The notes beneath the pieces are model-generated. The model ran no database searches. It saw only the letters and a program-made list of their open reading frames with translations, and was not told the origin of the DNA. Both the position numbers and the translations under genes were made by a program. A DNA stretch of 64,000 nucleotides from Lomentospora prolificans (lineage: Eukaryota > Ascomycota > Sordariomycetes > Microascales > Microascaceae), in NCBI GenBank assembly GCA_029532625.1, contig JARFXM010000004.1, positions 2,666,001 through 2,730,000 of the forward strand, given 5' to 3'. Every line of letters starts with the position of its first letter. Within the stretch, counting starts at the first letter, position 1. This document shows positions 1 to 10,949 of the stretch, piece by piece.

Positions 1-1965
1 AGGAAGTTAATAGCTAATAAAAAGCTATCATATTTTATTTATAAAAGCTATCCTCTATAAAGAGAAACTACTTAATCTATAATAAAGAGATACTAGCTAT
101 CATCTAGTATATAGAATAATAGTTAACTAAGCTCTATAGCTATAAAACCTTTATAATACTAATAAACTATTAGAACCTAGAATACTTTATAATATACTAG
201 TACTTATTAGAGTAATAAGCCTACTAGATAGAATATCTATCCTAGTTTAACTTTAGAATTAAGTATAAACTAGAAAAGGAATCCTAAGTACTAGATACCT
301 TATTAAGAAGAGAATAAAACTCTCTTATACTAGAAGATCAGGATACCTATATAATCTAGCTAATCTTATAGTTAGTAATATAGGACTACCTATATATAGT
401 AGTAATAATAACCTAAGAGCTAAAAAGCATCTTTAATAATAATAAGTTAAACTAACTCTAGGAGGAAATAATACTATATAACCCCTTATATAAAAAAGTA
501 AAGAAGGTAGTCTAAGTAGGGGACTACTTACTAGAGAGTAGGTTTAACTTAAAAATCTAGCTTAATAACTACTTAGTAGATAGGAAAGGGATTTTATATT
601 ATAAAAACTATATCTAAATATCTAGAAGTAGTTCCTTAGAAAAAGAAGAAAAAGGGAAGGGAGGGAGACTACTAGATAAGTTATATAACTACCTAATCTA
701 GTACATATATAATACCTACAGTATTAGCCACCCTAGCAGGGATAGAACCATCACTATAGTATCCAGAGACTTCTACTAGCTGCTCCTCTATAAGTATATA
801 AGACACTTCCTCTATAACTATAATATCTATAAATAAACAAAGATCTAGTATAAATAGAAAGTAGGCCTTCTCCACCTACTACTAGTACTAGACTATTTCT
901 ACTAGGAAATCTAGATAGACTTTATAACTAACCTCCTAGAAATAAGTAGAAAAACCTTACTTTAGATAATAAAAGACTAATTATCTAAAAAAATAACTCT
1001 TAAACTAATAAAATCAATAGAAGTAGAAGCCTATACTAAGCACTTCCTATTATACTAGGTCTACTACTATAGTTAGCCTAGAGTAATTATAAGTAACTAG
1101 GGAATAAACTAGGTAGAAGACTTCTAGTAATACTTCTACTACCTCCTTAATATAGAATAGTAACTTAATATAATATACTACCCCTAGACTAATAGAGGAC
1201 TAGAGTAGATAAACTAAGAAGTATAAACTTACCTATAGATCTTTATTAACTATATATAGAATAACTAGCCTACTTAGTACCTAGTAGCCCAGCTTACTAT
1301 TAATAGCCAGGTAAATACCTCTATAGGCATATCCCTATTCCATATAGTGCATAGGTATAAAGCCCTATTAGTTATCCTATTTATAAAGGATATTATAACT
1401 AAGACTATACTATACTACTCACCTATAGCTAGAGCTCAGGTATTTATAAATAGAATAAAGGAAATTATAGAGCTCTATTAAACCTTAATAGTAGTAGCTA
1501 CCCTAAACTAGGAAGTATATATAAATACTAGGTACTAACTAGTAGAGATATTCTAGGTTAGAGATTAAGTATAAGTAGACCTAAGAGATATTACTATAAC
1601 CTAACCTAAGAAGAAGCTAAACTAGCTATATATAAAATATACTATAATAAAAGTAATCTTACTAAATATAGTAAGGATTAGGGGCCTACTAAGAAGAATA
1701 CCTAAAGTCTTCAATATTAATAAGCTAAAATATATAAGTATAGACCTACTTCCTAGATAGTAGACTACTAACCTATAACTACTAGTAATACTTATTAATA
1801 GTAAAGAAGAATATAAAGTAGAAGAAATCTACTATATATATTCTAAGAAGGTAGGATATAGAATAGTCCAGGAGGTCCTAGTATAATAGAAGGGGTATAA
1901 ACTACTAGAATAGAGGTACCTAGATAATATATAAGAAGTAGTAGTATTTAACTACTTTAAAGTAT
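1..1965 (+). pseudogene. gypsy pol remnant: RNase H end, integrase, chromodomain
   Basis: Near 230-320 one frame reads as the end of a gypsy RNase H (FNFRIKYK, then a decayed PGK, and DTL.RRE). Near 735-870 an HP.RDRTI segment, a decayed FYWP and a CxxC region match the HHCC finger. The integrase core shows the first Asp in a (I)DFIT context near 915, a decayed SDRGTNW near 1090, and a PQTNRGLEQ-like segment with the catalytic Glu near 1185-1215. The chromodomain near 1805-1965 keeps VEEI at its start, VLV-KGYK in the middle (Trp codon now a stop) and a decayed EW..LDNI. Stops occur every few codons in all frames, so no product is possible. Confidence 0.82.
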
Positions 1966-2060
1966 AGTATAGTAATATAAAGGAAAATAATAGACTAAGG
2001 GAGGACTTTAAAAGCTAGGAAAAGCTATTTACTAAGTAATAGAAATAATAGTATAAAATA
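1..2060 (+). mobile_element. Ty3/gypsy chromovirus relic, RIP-mutated, truncated by window edge
   Basis: Very AT-rich DNA in which a gypsy pol can be followed through many in-frame TAG/TAA codons (from CAG, CAA and TGG after C-to-T change). Domain order on the + strand is the end of RNase H (to about 320), an HHCC integrase zinc-binding region (about 690-880), the integrase core (about 890-1500) and a C-terminal chromodomain (about 1805-1965). This order is diagnostic of chromoviruses, which target heterochromatin. CpA and TpG are both almost absent, as expected after heavy RIP on both strands. The 5' LTR, gag, protease and reverse transcriptase lie outside the window. The element is dead. 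The 3' limit is uncertain; no clear 3' LTR was found. Confidence 0.85.
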
Positions 2061-3459
2061 GTAGGAAACTAAAATATAAGAAAAAGAAAATAATTCACTT
2101 ACTAAAGCTAAGAAATACTATTACTACTACTAAGAAAAGAGAACCCTTTATTATACTATAAGTCTACCTTATTATTAGTAATAAATAAGCTAACCTTATA
2201 GTTACTATTACTATTATTATTATTATCTATTACCTTATTTAACTCTATATACTCCTTAAGCACCTAGATATAATAGGCTAGTAAAGTAAGATTATATATA
2301 ATCATATAACCTAATAAGTTAAAGGCAGTAACTATAGCAACTAGTATAAAGGTAATAGGAATAGAAGGGGTAATAGGAATAAGACTACTACTAAGGGTAG
2401 CATAAGTAGAACTACTAATATATATAAGATTAGTAGAAAGTATAAAGTATAAGGTAGAAGGGAAATATATAGAGGAAAGATACTATAAATCTTAAAAGAC
2501 TCTAAGCTCTACTAGGCCTAGATAATATCCTAAAGGGTAGTATTAGTATCTAGGATAGCCTTCTCTAGACTACTATATACACCCTATAAGCCTTGCTAGC
2601 AAGATAGAATAATAGGGAGGGTAGGTATATAGTAATAGCTAGCTTAATAGCAAAATAAGTAAGTATAAATACCCTTCTTACCCTAGTTCTTATAGGAGGA
2701 AGTAAGTAAGATATAGTAGAGATAAGGCTTATAGTAGATAAGGGATACATCCTTGATAGCAGCTACCTATATATAATAGTATTTACCCCTACTGGCTATT
2801 AGAACTAATATAGGAATAGGGGTTGATGAGCTAGTAGATAAGCCAGCTAGCATAGTAGTAGAGGCAGATCAATAAATAGGTAATACTATAGGATAGTAGT
2901 ACATAGAGGTAGAGGTAGTATAGGTAGGGGTAGTAGTAGTAGTAGAAGTAGTAGAAGATTAATATACTAATTAATATAATTACTTTTAATTAAGGGGGGA
3001 GCTATTACTACCCTTATTAGAGCTAAAAAAGGCAGGAGGTATCTTTATAAGTTAACTAAAGTATCAGTAGGCTACTACTATAGGGAGGATAGCATAGAAA
3101 TAGGGAGGGAATACTAATAATAGATATTTTTTTTTAGATATTAAGTAGGGAAGAAGGAATAAAAAGATAAATATAAGTAAGAGTAGCTAATAATAATAAA
3201 GCTATACTACTCCTAATAAAAAGGGAAAGAAGGAGGGGGGAGCTTATATAAGGGTCTTAACCTAAAAAGAAAGTATAGCTAAGAGCCAGACCTAGCTACA
3301 TATAACCACACTAAGCACTAACTAGCTACTACCCTTAGCTAGGCAGCACTATATAAACCAGCATCCTAGTACAAGTAGTAGCACCAAATAGATTAATAGA
3401 TAGGCATAATTCAGTAACTCTAAATAAACTAGTATACTAGCATAATCTAGTAGGGCTAA
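2060..3459. other. Unassigned AT-rich RIP-affected repeat DNA between the two element relics
   Basis: This stretch has the same TA-rich composition as the gypsy relic but I could not assign domains. It should hold the gypsy 3' LTR and perhaps a further nested fragment. A purine run at about 2994-3001 (AAGGGGGGAG) resembles a polypurine tract and may mark an LTR start just after it. The only open frames are about 60 codons (for example 2565-2750 on the - strand) and show no recognisable motif. I see no gene. Confidence 0.5.
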
Positions 3460-3543
3460 ACCCCTAAGAGTAATAACTATACCCCTAAGAGCAATAACTA
3501 TACCCCTAAGAGTAGTAACTATATCCCTGCTAGTAGTAACTAC
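3460..3543. repeat. Four tandem copies of a 21-bp unit
   Basis: Units start at 3460, 3481, 3502 and 3523. The first three differ by single transitions (T/C, A/G) from ACCCCTAAGAGTAATAACTA plus T; the fourth is more diverged. The array ends 20 bp before a TATAAAAG box, so it is placed like an enhancer array in the U3 part of an LTR. The LTR assignment is inference; the repeat is seen directly. Confidence 0.85.
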
Positions 3544-3562
3544 CTATATAGGGGTGGAACTC

Positions 3563-3570
3563 TATAAAAG
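3563..3570 (+). promoter_or_regulatory. Candidate LTR TATA box
   Basis: TATAAAAG lies just downstream of the 21-bp tandem repeats and about 110 bp upstream of the first gag-like ATG of the copia relic. The position fits a U3/R promoter in a 5' LTR. The element is dead, so this is a fossil signal. Confidence 0.45.
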
Positions 3571-3680
3571 GGATAAGTAGCTCTTAGGAGACCCTTAACT
3601 TAGATCTTCCCTCTTTATTATTTAAGGTTTAATATACCATAGATCATTACTTGAGCCTTCTCTAATAAGACTATAACAGG

Positions 3681-6600
3681 TCAGTATGAGGTCATCTTGC
3701 TCAAGTAATCAAGAACTCAAGATCCCTAAAGGAGTCTCTCTAAATCCTATAAGGAATATACCATATCTCTGAAACTAATATATACTAATAAGCTGAATGG
3801 AAGTAGTATGCTGTTCTAGACTGCCTAGCTTATAGGAATCTAGTGGAAATATGGATTGAAGATATATCCCTTGCTTGGCTTACTGGAGTTGTAAATAATA
3901 TAGCTTTTATATAAGATCTTCTAGTTATGAAAGACAACTTCTATAAAGTGACTTGGAAGTATAGGACTAGCTAGGTGTAATATTGTATAACCTGTATGAT
4001 GGCCCTAGAACTCTGAGCCTTGTATAAGATGACTTCCTTTCTAGAGTTCTTAAACTAATATTAAGAATATTTAGGCTCTCTTAAGAACCTAGAGAGCTAT
4101 ACTTCTAAAATAATAGTGATACTAGTAAGTATTGAAAAGCCAGACTAGCCAACTCTTTAGGGTAGGGACTAAAGTAGTTACTATAAAGTAGACTACTGCC
4201 TATGCTTTTTAAAAAATAGTTCTAGTATAAACTATAGTATTAATAACTATTTTATTTTCTATCTATTAAAATGCCCTTATGGATATAAGGAGTAGCTATA
4301 ATAAATAAAGTGGTTAGAAGAGGTGAAGAAGGATCTGAAAATTACTAAATTAATCTAGGAATTAATTAAAAGGGTTATAAAAGGTTAAAGTAAGTAATCT
4401 GAAAAGGATGATTGAGAAAATGCTAGATATATTATAATATATGATCCTATACTATAAAAGGCTCTACTTAGTACTTAGAAATCACTTCTTAAAGCCTCTA
4501 TAGTGTTTGATATAGGTATATCAATCAGTATTATGAATGATCTAACCTACTTCATAGCTATTAGGATACTAGAAACACTAGAATATATACTTACTAGAAA
4601 TAGCTGAGTTAAGATTAAGGCTTTTAGTAGGATTACTATATCCCTAACTAAGTACCTTATAGGTCCTAAGAGTTTCCTAATTATAGAAGGGGCCTATATT
4701 CCATTATTTCTAACTACCCTGATTAGTAGCCTAAGAGTTTATATAAAGGGACTCTATTTAGATATAAAAAACCTAGAATTATATAATAAATATAGACTAA
4801 ATAAGTAGAAAAGGGCTATTATGAAATATAAACTAATTAGAAACTTTTTCATAATTAAATATAAGTAAAAGTAAGCCTAAAATACTTATTTAGTAAAAAG
4901 TAAAACTATATTACTACTAGCTAAAGAAGGTTAGCTAATATATCTAAATAAGGTAAAAGAACTAAAAATGATCACCTTAATACCTATAAAAGAAGGTAGT
5001 TAGAGTAATAAACTATACTAGGATATCTTAAATAATAACCTATAGATATAGTATTAAAGAATAAGGTATCTAGGATCTATAGCTCTGAAGATATTACTAT
5101 AAAATACCCTAGGAGTTATAAATATCAGAGAATGTCTGAAGGGGATAGACTATGAGGTGTATATAATTATAAAAGCTAAATAAGTGATTATCTATAAAAA
5201 CCCTTGCTCCTATATAACTATTCTAGGAATGCAGCTGCTGGTGGACTAGTTCTTGCCTGGAACTGTAGATGATAATATGAACTGCTAGCTCCTTTTTGCT
5301 AATGAAGCCTCTGGCTATACCTAGGTAGAACTAGAAGTAAAAGGAGAAGTTAATATTATTAGTAAGTTTAATGATTTCTTTATAAAAAGCTAAAATCTTT
5401 ACTAAATTAAGTAGAAATATATTTAGATTAACTTAGAAGGCTATTTAGCTTAGGAATAAATAAATATACTCTATATAGCTAGAGGTATTAAAATAGAAAA
5501 AGTACTAAAAGCTACTCTAGTATAAGGTGGAGGATATAAGTATACTAGGGGGAAGATTACTATAAGAGCTAGAGCCCTATTTATAGCCTCTGGCCTTCTA
5601 TATGGACTCTGGCCTGAAATTATCAGTATAGCTATATACCTCTACAATATCACCCCAAATCCTAGATAAGCTGGCAAAATGCCCTGGGAAATATAGCATG
5701 CTGTAGCAAACATATATCATAGTGTTGAAATCTATATCAAAAAACCAGATCTCTTATATCTATGGATAATTGGATGCTGGGTATATGCTCTGAATGATGT
5801 GGGAAAAGTAATAGCTGCTAGCAAGCTAGCTAAAAAAGGCTATTACCTGAAATTTAGCCTAAGGGTAGACCTTAGATATCTGGTTAGATATAGGACTACC
5901 TTAGTATCTTAACCCTTAACTAATATCTTTTAAGTTTAGATTCTAACCTTAAAGGGTAGAAGTATAATTATAATAGCTTTAAGGGATGTGTAGTTTGATG
6001 AAAAAGTCTTATATAAAGATAAAAAAGGTCTTAAGCTAGAAAGTATATTATCTATAGCTTGGTCTATTAATCTATAAATATATATCAAGGATATTGAGGA
6101 TGCTATTATCATGGGTATACTAATCCAGATCCTAATACCCTTTAAAACCACCCTAGCTGAAAATAATAAGCCTTAGGAAGAATAAAGCTAGGAAGAGTAG
6201 GCTAAAAAGGGCTAGCCTTTATCTAATTATATATAGCTTGTTTAAAATAAAGAAAACCCTATAAATACCTTAGCTAAAATACTATAGTCATATCGACTGC
6301 TAATGCCAGTAGAAAGCAATTATAGTAATAGGCAAGTATTTCTGGTAGTGTTTTATAGAGGTGCTACTAGACTTGAAAAATGACTGCACTAGGATGAGCT
6401 GCCTCTACTGCTACAGGTATATAAGCACCTTCAAGGCTACCTGTATGTAGAAGGTTTTCGTAAAGTAATAGAAGTAGAATTCCAAAACCTCTATGAAAGT
6501 GAAACCTTTGAAATATATGATTGTAGAGAGACTAATAACTGTTTGCTTGGACTATAATAGGTATATACCTATAAGTTCAATGAATTCGGTCTCCTGGAGT

Positions 6601-7990
6601 GATATAAGGTATAGCTTGTGGTCTGTGGTGACTAAATGTGGTGGAACTAAGAAGTAATATTTACTTACACTCTGGTGGTGAAGATGTTCTGCCTATTGCT
6701 AGTAATTATTGCCTATTTTGACCTTAAGGCCTATTAAATGGATGTGGTTTTAGCCTTTTTGAATATAGAGCTGAAAATGCCTGTATATACTTATATACTA
6801 CCTGGTTTCCTTTTAAATAGGTGATACCTTTAACTAAAAAGAGCTCTCTATAGGCTCTTATACTCTCCTAAACTTTGGTTTAATACCCTTATAAAAATAT
6901 TTAAGAAAATAGGGCTATTAGTAATCCCTAAAGACTTATATGTAATAGTGAATAACTAGATTATTATTTTCTTCTTTATTAATAATATTATAGTGATCTA
7001 TAGACCTAAAGATATAGATTAGGCTGTATGTTTTTAAGTAGAACTATTTTTAATAATAAAATATAAGGATCTTAGACCTTTATCTTAGTTCCTAGGAATT
7101 AGAATAGTAAGAGATTATAAAAGGTAAGTAATCTAAGTAAACTAAGCCTTATATATTAAAGAGATTACTTACTAATTCAAGCTTAAAAATACTACTTAGA
7201 TATATGAATATCTGCCCTAACTGCCTAGGACTCTTTAACCCTGTATAGTAGAAGAAGAGCTAAGCCTGGAATTAAAAAATCTATTTTAGGTGAAGATTAG
7301 TAGTATCTTGTATACTATAGTGATAACTTAGCTGGACTATGTGGAAGTATATAATATACTAAGCTAATTTCTATAGTAGCCTTCTTAAAACTATTAAAAG
7401 TTAGTAAATACTATAATTGTCTATCTCTATTATACCTGATGGTGAAGCTTCTGTTTTAGAATTGAAATAGAGGGATTAAATCACTTATAAAGTGCTTTAG
7501 ATGCCTCCTTTGTGAATAATTATGATCGTAAGTGTATATAAGGAATTATCTTTAAACTTTTTAGAGGCCTAATTCTGTGGAAGAGCTAAAAGTAGTAGAC
7601 TATCACCTTTTTAACTACTGAAGCTAAACTGACTACTTTATTGGCTAGTGCTTGGGAGCTAATAGCAATATAGTGCCTGACTAACTAACTTGGGCTCTCT
7701 CTCCTTTCTATAAGTACTTATATTTTTATATATGATAACTACTAAATAGTCTGAATTATATAGGAAGATACCCTAAAGGTTACCATGAAGCTGAAATATA
7801 TAGATATTTAGTAATACTAGCTCTATAAGGCCTAAAAAGATAGTATAATAGATATTAAATAGGTGCCTATAGATGAAATACTAGCTGATGGTTTGACTAA
7901 GGCCTTTAATAGCCTATAGTACTAAAAATAGACTAAAATAATAGGGATGGAAGACTTCCTAGGGGTACTTTGTGATCCTAAAGGGTAGAG
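3681..7990 (+). pseudogene. copia Gag-Pol polyprotein remnant
   Basis: Readable landmarks: a protease active-site remnant FDIGISI...NDLT near 4506-4550, followed by AYIP.F.T.LIS near 4690-4730; a gag-pre-integrase stretch with LGVINIREC near 5110; integrase RARALFIASG...LWPEIIS and YLYNITPNP near 5570-5665; RT segments FDLKAY.MDVVLAFLN near 6718-6768 and FFFINNIIVIY near 6970-7000, where the catalytic Asp-Asp of the YVDD box now reads Asn-Asn; RNase H DASF.NNYDRK near 7500 and LTTEAKLTTLLASAWELIA near 7608; and a terminal ILADGLTKAF near 7876-7905. The many stops and the altered RT active site make it non-functional. Confidence 0.85.
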
Positions 7991-8130
7991 TACTAGGAAT
8001 AATAGTAATTAGAAGGTTTTAGAGTGAAAAGTTGGAGAAGATTAAAAATTAGACTGCTAAAAGTGAGGGCCTGATATGCCTTTAAAAGGATTTTATTTGT
8101 TTTTAGTGTATCTAGATAGTTTTTGCGATC

Positions 8131-8320
8131 TAGAGGTAGAGGGGTGTGTGGTAGTGTGATAGGATGCTAAGCCTTTAAGGGGTACCTATCCCTGGACTGT
8201 AATATGTAGGAGTCAGGGGTACCTCATGTATTTAAGGTGTCTGAATTAGTGGCTGTCGCCCACCCAAAAATGATCCCTCTGAATCAATCAATCAATCAAC
8301 CGAATATTCATCATCAACAA
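8131..8320 (+). other. Candidate polypurine tract and 3' LTR remnant of the copia relic
   Basis: AGAGGTAGAGGGG at 8132-8144 is followed by TGTGTGG, the usual arrangement of a polypurine tract and an LTR beginning with TG. The following 170 bp run into an ATCA-type simple repeat (about 8281-8340), and GC content rises to the normal level of the rest of the window. I could not align this with the 5' side by eye, so the LTR end is uncertain. Confidence 0.4.
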
Positions 8321-8340
8321 TCAATTATCATCATCAATCC
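8281..8340. repeat. ATCA-type simple repeat at the composition boundary
   Basis: AATC repeats followed by CATCATCAACAATCA-like sequence. It sits where RIP-affected transposon DNA meets normal-GC DNA. Confidence 0.6.
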
Positions 8341-9932
8341 TTCCACGCTTCAAAAAATAATTATCTATTATCAGTAATTCCTTCCCATTCAAAATAAGTC
8401 GAATATCACATATTTCGCCGAATCCAAAAATCATCCTAATCAACTCTTCCTCCAAAAATATCGGATCACCGACAATGTCTCGCCGCTCCGCTCTGGCAGG
8501 AGTAGTGGAGATCAATATCCACTATGTGTTTTTAGCATCGGCTGCAACAGGGAAGCGGGTAGAGGCGCAATTGGCGGCTTCTCTAAACTACACCCGGTTA
8601 GGCTAGTTCGCGGTTCTCTACAAAAGCCTACACAACGGCCCCGAAGACGGCCACCTGACAGCTTTCCATCCAGACTGTTAATGTTGAACCAGACCATGAA
8701 TTGGAAAAGACCTTTTTCCTTCTAGCAGACCAGGACTAAGGGCCAGCATGCATCTTTCAATACTACCCGCAAGAACCTGGCCACCACTCGTTCGTCCTGC
8801 GTAACACGAAGTCAAGGCCCCTGCATCTGGTAGCCAGCTCTGTCTCGGAAAACCGAAGAAGAGAGCCAAGAGGAGGACGGCTCGACGGCTGGACAAGATA
8901 TCAAGTCCCAAGCTGGCAATTCCCATCCCTGCGTGGTGGGGGGAGGCTACATGCAACTGGCTTAGAGGATGCTTGCCCGGGATACAACAAAAGAGGCTTG
9001 CGAAAGGAGGAGGTTCCGGGTTGCAAATATTTGTATAGATGAAGTGTGTATACCCAACCTCGACTGGTGGCCCGTTTTGAGATAGAGCGGCAAGCTGGGT
9101 TGTGGAGCGGGTGTCTTCATCATGCGGACAGCCTCTGTGACCGCGTTTCTGTAGTGGAGGGCGCAACTACGCCCAAACTTGCCACCGGGATGAGGCCATG
9201 GGCTCGTCCTTTGCCATCTTGGCACCGCTTTTTCTTAGCCACGGCTTGAAATAAACTGTCCGATTGGTTTATTGTCGTTTTCCCCTCTCGGAATAAGTAC
9301 TAAGAAAGGATGCTTCTGCTTGGACTTGAAATGAATAGAGGAGGCCGAAGAATCCCTGCGATTCTGCACTTAATCGCCAGCCGCAGTTGATATGCTATCA
9401 AGTAGGGGTATAATAAAGTTTGGGTTATGCTAGGTCACAGCAGTATTAAGCAGTTCGCTCCGAATGACGACATGCTCTCGTCGAGGCAATCCGTCCACAC
9501 TTTGTGCTGGCAGTGGGTGGGATCTGGATACGCCAGCGTACCGAGTACCGGCCAGCTGAAGGACAGCCAGCTGGCTAAGTTCGGTGAAAGGAGGCACCAG
9601 ACATTGAGGTACTAGCACAATCCATTCAGCCACGCAGGAAGCTGCCGTCCATTTCCAACAGTGAGTACCAAAAAAAAACGTGCGGGAACAGTCGGTGGAT
9701 CGCTTTTTCCTTTCCCAATATTGACATGCACCCTTTCGAGTTTCAATACAGTGTTTATATTTCCAAATGTACCGTTGCCGCCTGGAGATTTCGACCGCGG
9801 GGGACAGCGCGATACGACGCAACGCCAGCAGTTCAAATCGTCTGTTCCCCATTGTCCGCAGACGCTGGCGACGGTGGCAGTGGCCAGCTCTGCCCACACC
9901 TTATTGAAGGGGGAGGAAAGAAGGAAGGAATA

Positions 9933-9953
9933 TCTCTCTCTCTCTCTCTCTCT
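9933..9953. repeat. TC dinucleotide microsatellite
   Basis: About ten TC units in an uninterrupted 21-nt run, then GTCTCTC and a T tract. Confidence 0.9.
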
Positions 9954-10177
9954 GTCTCTCTTTTTTGGTATTATCCCTTGAAGGACTTCTGTCGACAGGT
10001 TATAAGCATCTTTCAGACCTCTAATGGATAGGGAATATTCCCATATCCCACTTTTGGTCTAACAACTTCTGCGCGCCAAAACTCTCACCCTCCGTTTGGC
10101 GTATCAATATGTAATCTGATGAAAATCCGCTTGACCCCCGTGGTCATTGTCCGAGACGCCCACGAATGGGATATGAG

Positions 10178-10196
10178 TGGCCAGCTGCACTGGCCA
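10178..10196. repeat. Perfect inverted repeat TGGCCAG-N5-CTGGCCA
   Basis: Seven-base arms at 10178-10184 and 10190-10196 with the spacer CTGCA. It could be a dimeric factor site or a chance palindrome; no function is assigned. Confidence 0.6.
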
Positions 10197-10949
10197 GCAT
10201 GGATCTGTCACGAGCAGCCTCCTCTTTGCCTGGCGTCTTTGGTTCGCACCTCGGTGCGGACCCAGGCCACTCTGGTGCGGCGACGGCCTGCCTCCTCGTT
10301 CGCGAACCACCTTTGTAATTTTGCCTCTCGAACTATCGCGAGCAAAAGCGATAACGACTCTTGAGGATCGTGATGGGAATTCTTAGATCCAACCCTTCAT
10401 TCCTCCACTTCCCCACACTATTTTCCCTATCAGCATGCCCCTGTGCCTGCTCCCACGGAAAGGTGACGGGCCACGCTGCAGCCTGGTCATTCTGAGATCT
10501 GCTTATTGACCTTATCGTTTGTCTCCCACCCTCCCCTCCTTCAAAAGGGCGGGACCTGAAGCGCTCACAAAACTACAAACCAACAACAGCAGCTTCCCCT
10601 TCATGTTCGGTCGCTCTCCCGCGTATGGCTTTGGCTTTGTAATTTTTCACCCAAGGCCTATTTCTACACTTTGAGGTGGGCATGCATCTCTCTCGTGGCA
10701 GTTGAATAAGGAGCTAGGCTGGGTGGCAGTCGTTGCTGCGGCCTCGCTCAGCCGTCTTCATTTCCCCTATTAATAGTATGCGTCCCAGCCTGACGAGCTT
10801 GTGTGCCTAGTCTACGGAAGCTTGCCTCAGTCCCCCAATTGAACCTTTTGGACCTTCGCATATTCGCCGTCTCTCTGCAGCCAACAAGACCGGGTCTTCA
10901 TTTTCCAACGTCCGGCTTTCGTAGAAGATCCCGTTCCCTCTTTGGCGCC

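Larger units (their letters stand above)
3460..8320 (+). mobile_element. Ty1/copia retrotransposon relic, nearly full length, RIP-mutated
   Basis: All copia domains appear in canonical order on the + strand: gag (from about 3681), aspartic protease (about 4500-4800), gag-pre-integrase (about 5030-5230), integrase (about 5230-5900), reverse transcriptase (about 6560-7300) and RNase H (about 7330-7920). Integrase before RT distinguishes copia from gypsy. A purine-rich tract at 8131-8144 followed by TGTGTGG suggests the start of the 3' LTR. Stops from CAG/CAA/TGG changes are everywhere. Several blocks keep TpG but have lost CpA, unlike the neighbouring gypsy relic. The left boundary is set at the tandem repeats and is approximate. 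Confidence 0.85.
8341..10949. other. Intergenic region upstream of the Clr5 gene
   Basis: No gene could be supported over about 2.6 kb. Open frames of 60-160 codons occur on both strands (for example 8678-9166, -) but show no known motif, no coherent splicing and heavy overlap with one another. The stretch holds a TC microsatellite (9933-9953) and a perfect 7-bp inverted repeat (10178-10196). The last few hundred bases, rich in C and T, probably contain the promoter and 5' leader of the Clr5 gene at 10950. Confidence 0.5.

Noticed and set aside
3460..3543. CRISPR-like repeat array
   Set aside because: The 21-bp units are directly tandem with no spacers, in a eukaryotic retroelement.
8678..9166. 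162-codon - strand ORF in the intergenic region
   Set aside because: No family motif, poor composition, overlaps other frames on both strands. Not enough to call a gene.
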